NCBI RefSeq assembly: GCF_004000805.1
Contig: NZ_BILY01000040.1
Location: 1-63,551 of the forward strand
Direction: 5' to 3'
DNA from: Paenibacillus glycanilyticus NBRC 16618
Lineage (GTDB): Bacteria; Bacillota; Bacilli; Paenibacillales; Paenibacillaceae
Length of the DNA stretch: 63,551 nucleotides
Below the pieces are notes generated by a model. It was given only the letters and a program-made list of their open reading frames with translations. It was not told where the DNA came from and made no database searches. Below, one piece after another: positions 62,515 through 63,551 of the stretch. A program made the position numbers and the translations under genes. The stretch's first letter is position 1. Each line of letters begins with the position of its first letter.

Positions 62515-63138
62515 ATGTTTCGCTGGTCTGAAATAAAAGCCCATTTCAAAATCATGAATCCCTACATCGCGTTTGGATTCATTTTGTTTTTTGCCGGACT
62601 TGTCGTCGGGGGGACCAACAGCGCGTTTAGCGATTATCTCGAGCAGCAGCTGAAGGCGCTCGGCAACGTGGCCGAATCTTTGGAGCAGACGGAGAATCCG
62701 ACGCTTGCCTTTATGGTCTTTATTTTTTTAAACAATGCGATTAAGTCCATTTTTATCATCTATATAGGTGCGATCTTCGGGATCATCCCGATTTTCTTCC
62801 TGGTTCTTAACGGCATGGTTGTAGGCTTCTTGCTGCAGCATGTAGCACAGACGCAGGGGACCGGGGATATGCTTACGGTTGTACTCGGGCTGCTGCCTCA
62901 CGGAATAATCGAGATCCCCGCGATCGTAGTGGCATGCGCCTACGGGATGAAGTTTGGCGTTCTTTTGCTAAAGGCAATAGGACGGCTCGTTATTCCGGGG
63001 AAGGAACCGGGAAAATCCGGCCGGGAGATCGAATATTTCATGATTAGATCCGTTCCGGTGGTCGTCATTCTAACAGTGGCATTGCTTGTTGCGGCGGTTA
63101 TTGAAAGTACAGTTAGCGTTTGGGTAAGTTCGTTGTAA
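62515..63138 (+). CDS. Stage II sporulation protein M family membrane protein
   Basis: A 207-aa protein of the SpoIIM/DUF95 family with about five membrane segments. The FIFLNNAIKSIFIIYIGAIFGI and GLLPHGIIEIPAIVVACAYG stretches are typical of the family. SpoIIM itself is part of the DMP engulfment complex. This copy lies away from the usual spoIIM locus and may be a paralogue. The start is ATG 62515 after AAAGGAGAG. It is divergent from pdaB. Confidence 0.82.
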   Translation: MFRWSEIKAHFKIMNPYIAFGFILFFAGLVVGGTNSAFSDYLEQQLKALGNVAESLEQTENPTLAFMVFIFLNNAIKSIFIIYIGAIFGIIPIFFLVLNGMVVGFLLQHVAQTQGTGDMLTVVLGLLPHGIIEIPAIVVACAYGMKFGVLLLKAIGRLVIPGKEPGKSGREIEYFMIRSVPVVVILTVALLVAAVIESTVSVWVSSL

Positions 63139-63173
63139 TATTTTTCCGATTAATTGAGCATAACAGTAAGGCG

Positions 63174-63212
63174 GCGGCGTGATGCGTAATCGCAAGACGC
63201 CGCTTTTGCTTT
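63174..63212 (+). terminator. Terminator after the SpoIIM-family gene
   Basis: GCGGCGT (63174-63180) / ACGCCGC (63197-63203) with inner TGCG/CGCA, then TTTTGCTTT. Confidence 0.75.
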
Positions 63213-63273
63213 CGATTGCCGCAGCAAAACTTAGCTGCAGGGCCAATACAGCTTAGGAGGGCGCACATTAGTT

Positions 63274-63495
63274 ATGCTAGGAATTCTATTCAACGACAAA
63301 GAATGCAAAGAACTCGATTACGTCCTGCGCAAAGAATTAGATGAGATGCTGCTTGATTTGAATGACAATCGTTTAGACGGAGATATTAAGCAAGCTATAA
63401 CAAGACGGTACAAGATCATCTTCCGTATGTATGCGCGTATCGCATCTCCGAAAGAGCTGTCCCGTTATGCATTAAATGTGCGAAATTACAGGTAG
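63274..63495 (+). CDS. Small conserved hypothetical protein
   Basis: A 73-aa, charged, probably all-helical protein (GILFNDKECKELDYVLRKEL at the N-terminus; KIIFRMYARIASPKELSRY near the end). The start is ATG 63274 (MLGILF), 10-15 nt after TTAGGAGGG, a longer spacing than usual. I do not know its function. It stands alone between the terminator and the A/T-rich tract that may begin an rRNA promoter. Confidence 0.7.
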   Translation: MLGILFNDKECKELDYVLRKELDEMLLDLNDNRLDGDIKQAITRRYKIIFRMYARIASPKELSRYALNVRNYR

Positions 63496-63504
63496 AAAAA
63501 TCCA

Positions 63505-63533
63505 GTAAAAAAAGTTTTAAAAAAGGGTTGCAA
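63505..63533 (+). promoter_or_regulatory. Possible UP element and -35 of an rRNA operon promoter
   Basis: A-tracts and T-tracts (63505-63524) directly precede TTGCAA (63528-63533). A -10 at normal spacing would fall just past the window end. B. subtilis has rRNA operons after pdaB. Confidence 0.45.
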
Positions 63534-63551
63534 TCCTATAGACGTCCATGA

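Noticed and set aside
1..63551. tRNA, rRNA, CRISPR arrays and insertion sequences
   Set aside because: No cloverleaf, rRNA signature, regular spaced repeat or transposase was seen.

Overview
The window is a chromosomal stretch of a spore-forming Firmicute, almost certainly Paenibacillus or a close relative. Gene order follows the Bacillus subtilis ctsR-to-pdaB region: ctsR-mcsA-mcsB-clpC, radA-disA, yacL-ispD-ispF-gltX, cysE-cysS-mrnC-rlmB-yacP-sigH, rpmG-secE-nusG-rplKAJL, rpoBC, the str operon, the S10-spc-alpha cluster, truA-rplM-rpsI, then the sporulation genes cwlD, gerD, kbaA and pdaB. Base composition is roughly half GC, Shine-Dalgarno sites are strong, and TTG and GTG starts are common. 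Paenibacillus-type departures from B. subtilis include pssA after disA and cysH after rpsI. Nearly all genes lie on the + strand, away from the presumed origin.

Region by region. 1-635: a terminator, a dense cluster of DnaA-box-like 9-mers, then the ctsR promoter and CtsR operator. 636-5220: the class III heat-shock operon ctsR-mcsA-mcsB-clpC. 5291-5742: a Fur-box-controlled IsdG-type heme monooxygenase. 5928-9767: radA, disA, pssA and a reverse-strand hypothetical gene. 9917-13748: yacL, the isoprenoid genes ispD/ispF, and gltX. 13794-19064: a cysteine-specific T-box, then cysE, cysS, mrnC, rlmB, yacP and sigH. 19391-31588: rpmG, secE, nusG, rplK/A/J/L with autoregulatory leaders, an RsmC-like methyltransferase, rpoB, rpoC and an L7Ae-like protein. 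31745-36134: rpsL, rpsG, fusA, tuf.

36214-39195 is a self-contained ABC transporter cassette (lipoprotein, permease, ATPase) with its own promoter and terminator, placed between tuf and rpsJ. 39235-54659 is the S10-spc-alpha ribosomal protein supercluster with secY, adk, map, ybzG, infA and rpoA. Between rplQ and truA, where many Bacilli carry the ECF-transporter genes ecfA1-ecfA2-ecfT, there is instead a ~271-bp imperfect palindrome. 55045-56836 holds truA, rplM and rpsI. 57042-63495 holds cysH and a sporulation/germination group (cwlD, mrp/salA, gerD, kbaA, pdaB, a SpoIIM-family protein) plus a small conserved gene. The window ends in an A/T-rich tract and a -35-like hexamer that probably start an rRNA operon promoter just outside.

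Most of the window is core information-processing machinery. The parts worth a second look are the DnaA-box cluster before ctsR, the long palindrome at the ecf locus, the ABC cassette between the str and S10 operons, and the hairpin that hides the cwlD ribosome binding site. I saw no CRISPR array, tRNA, rRNA or insertion sequence.
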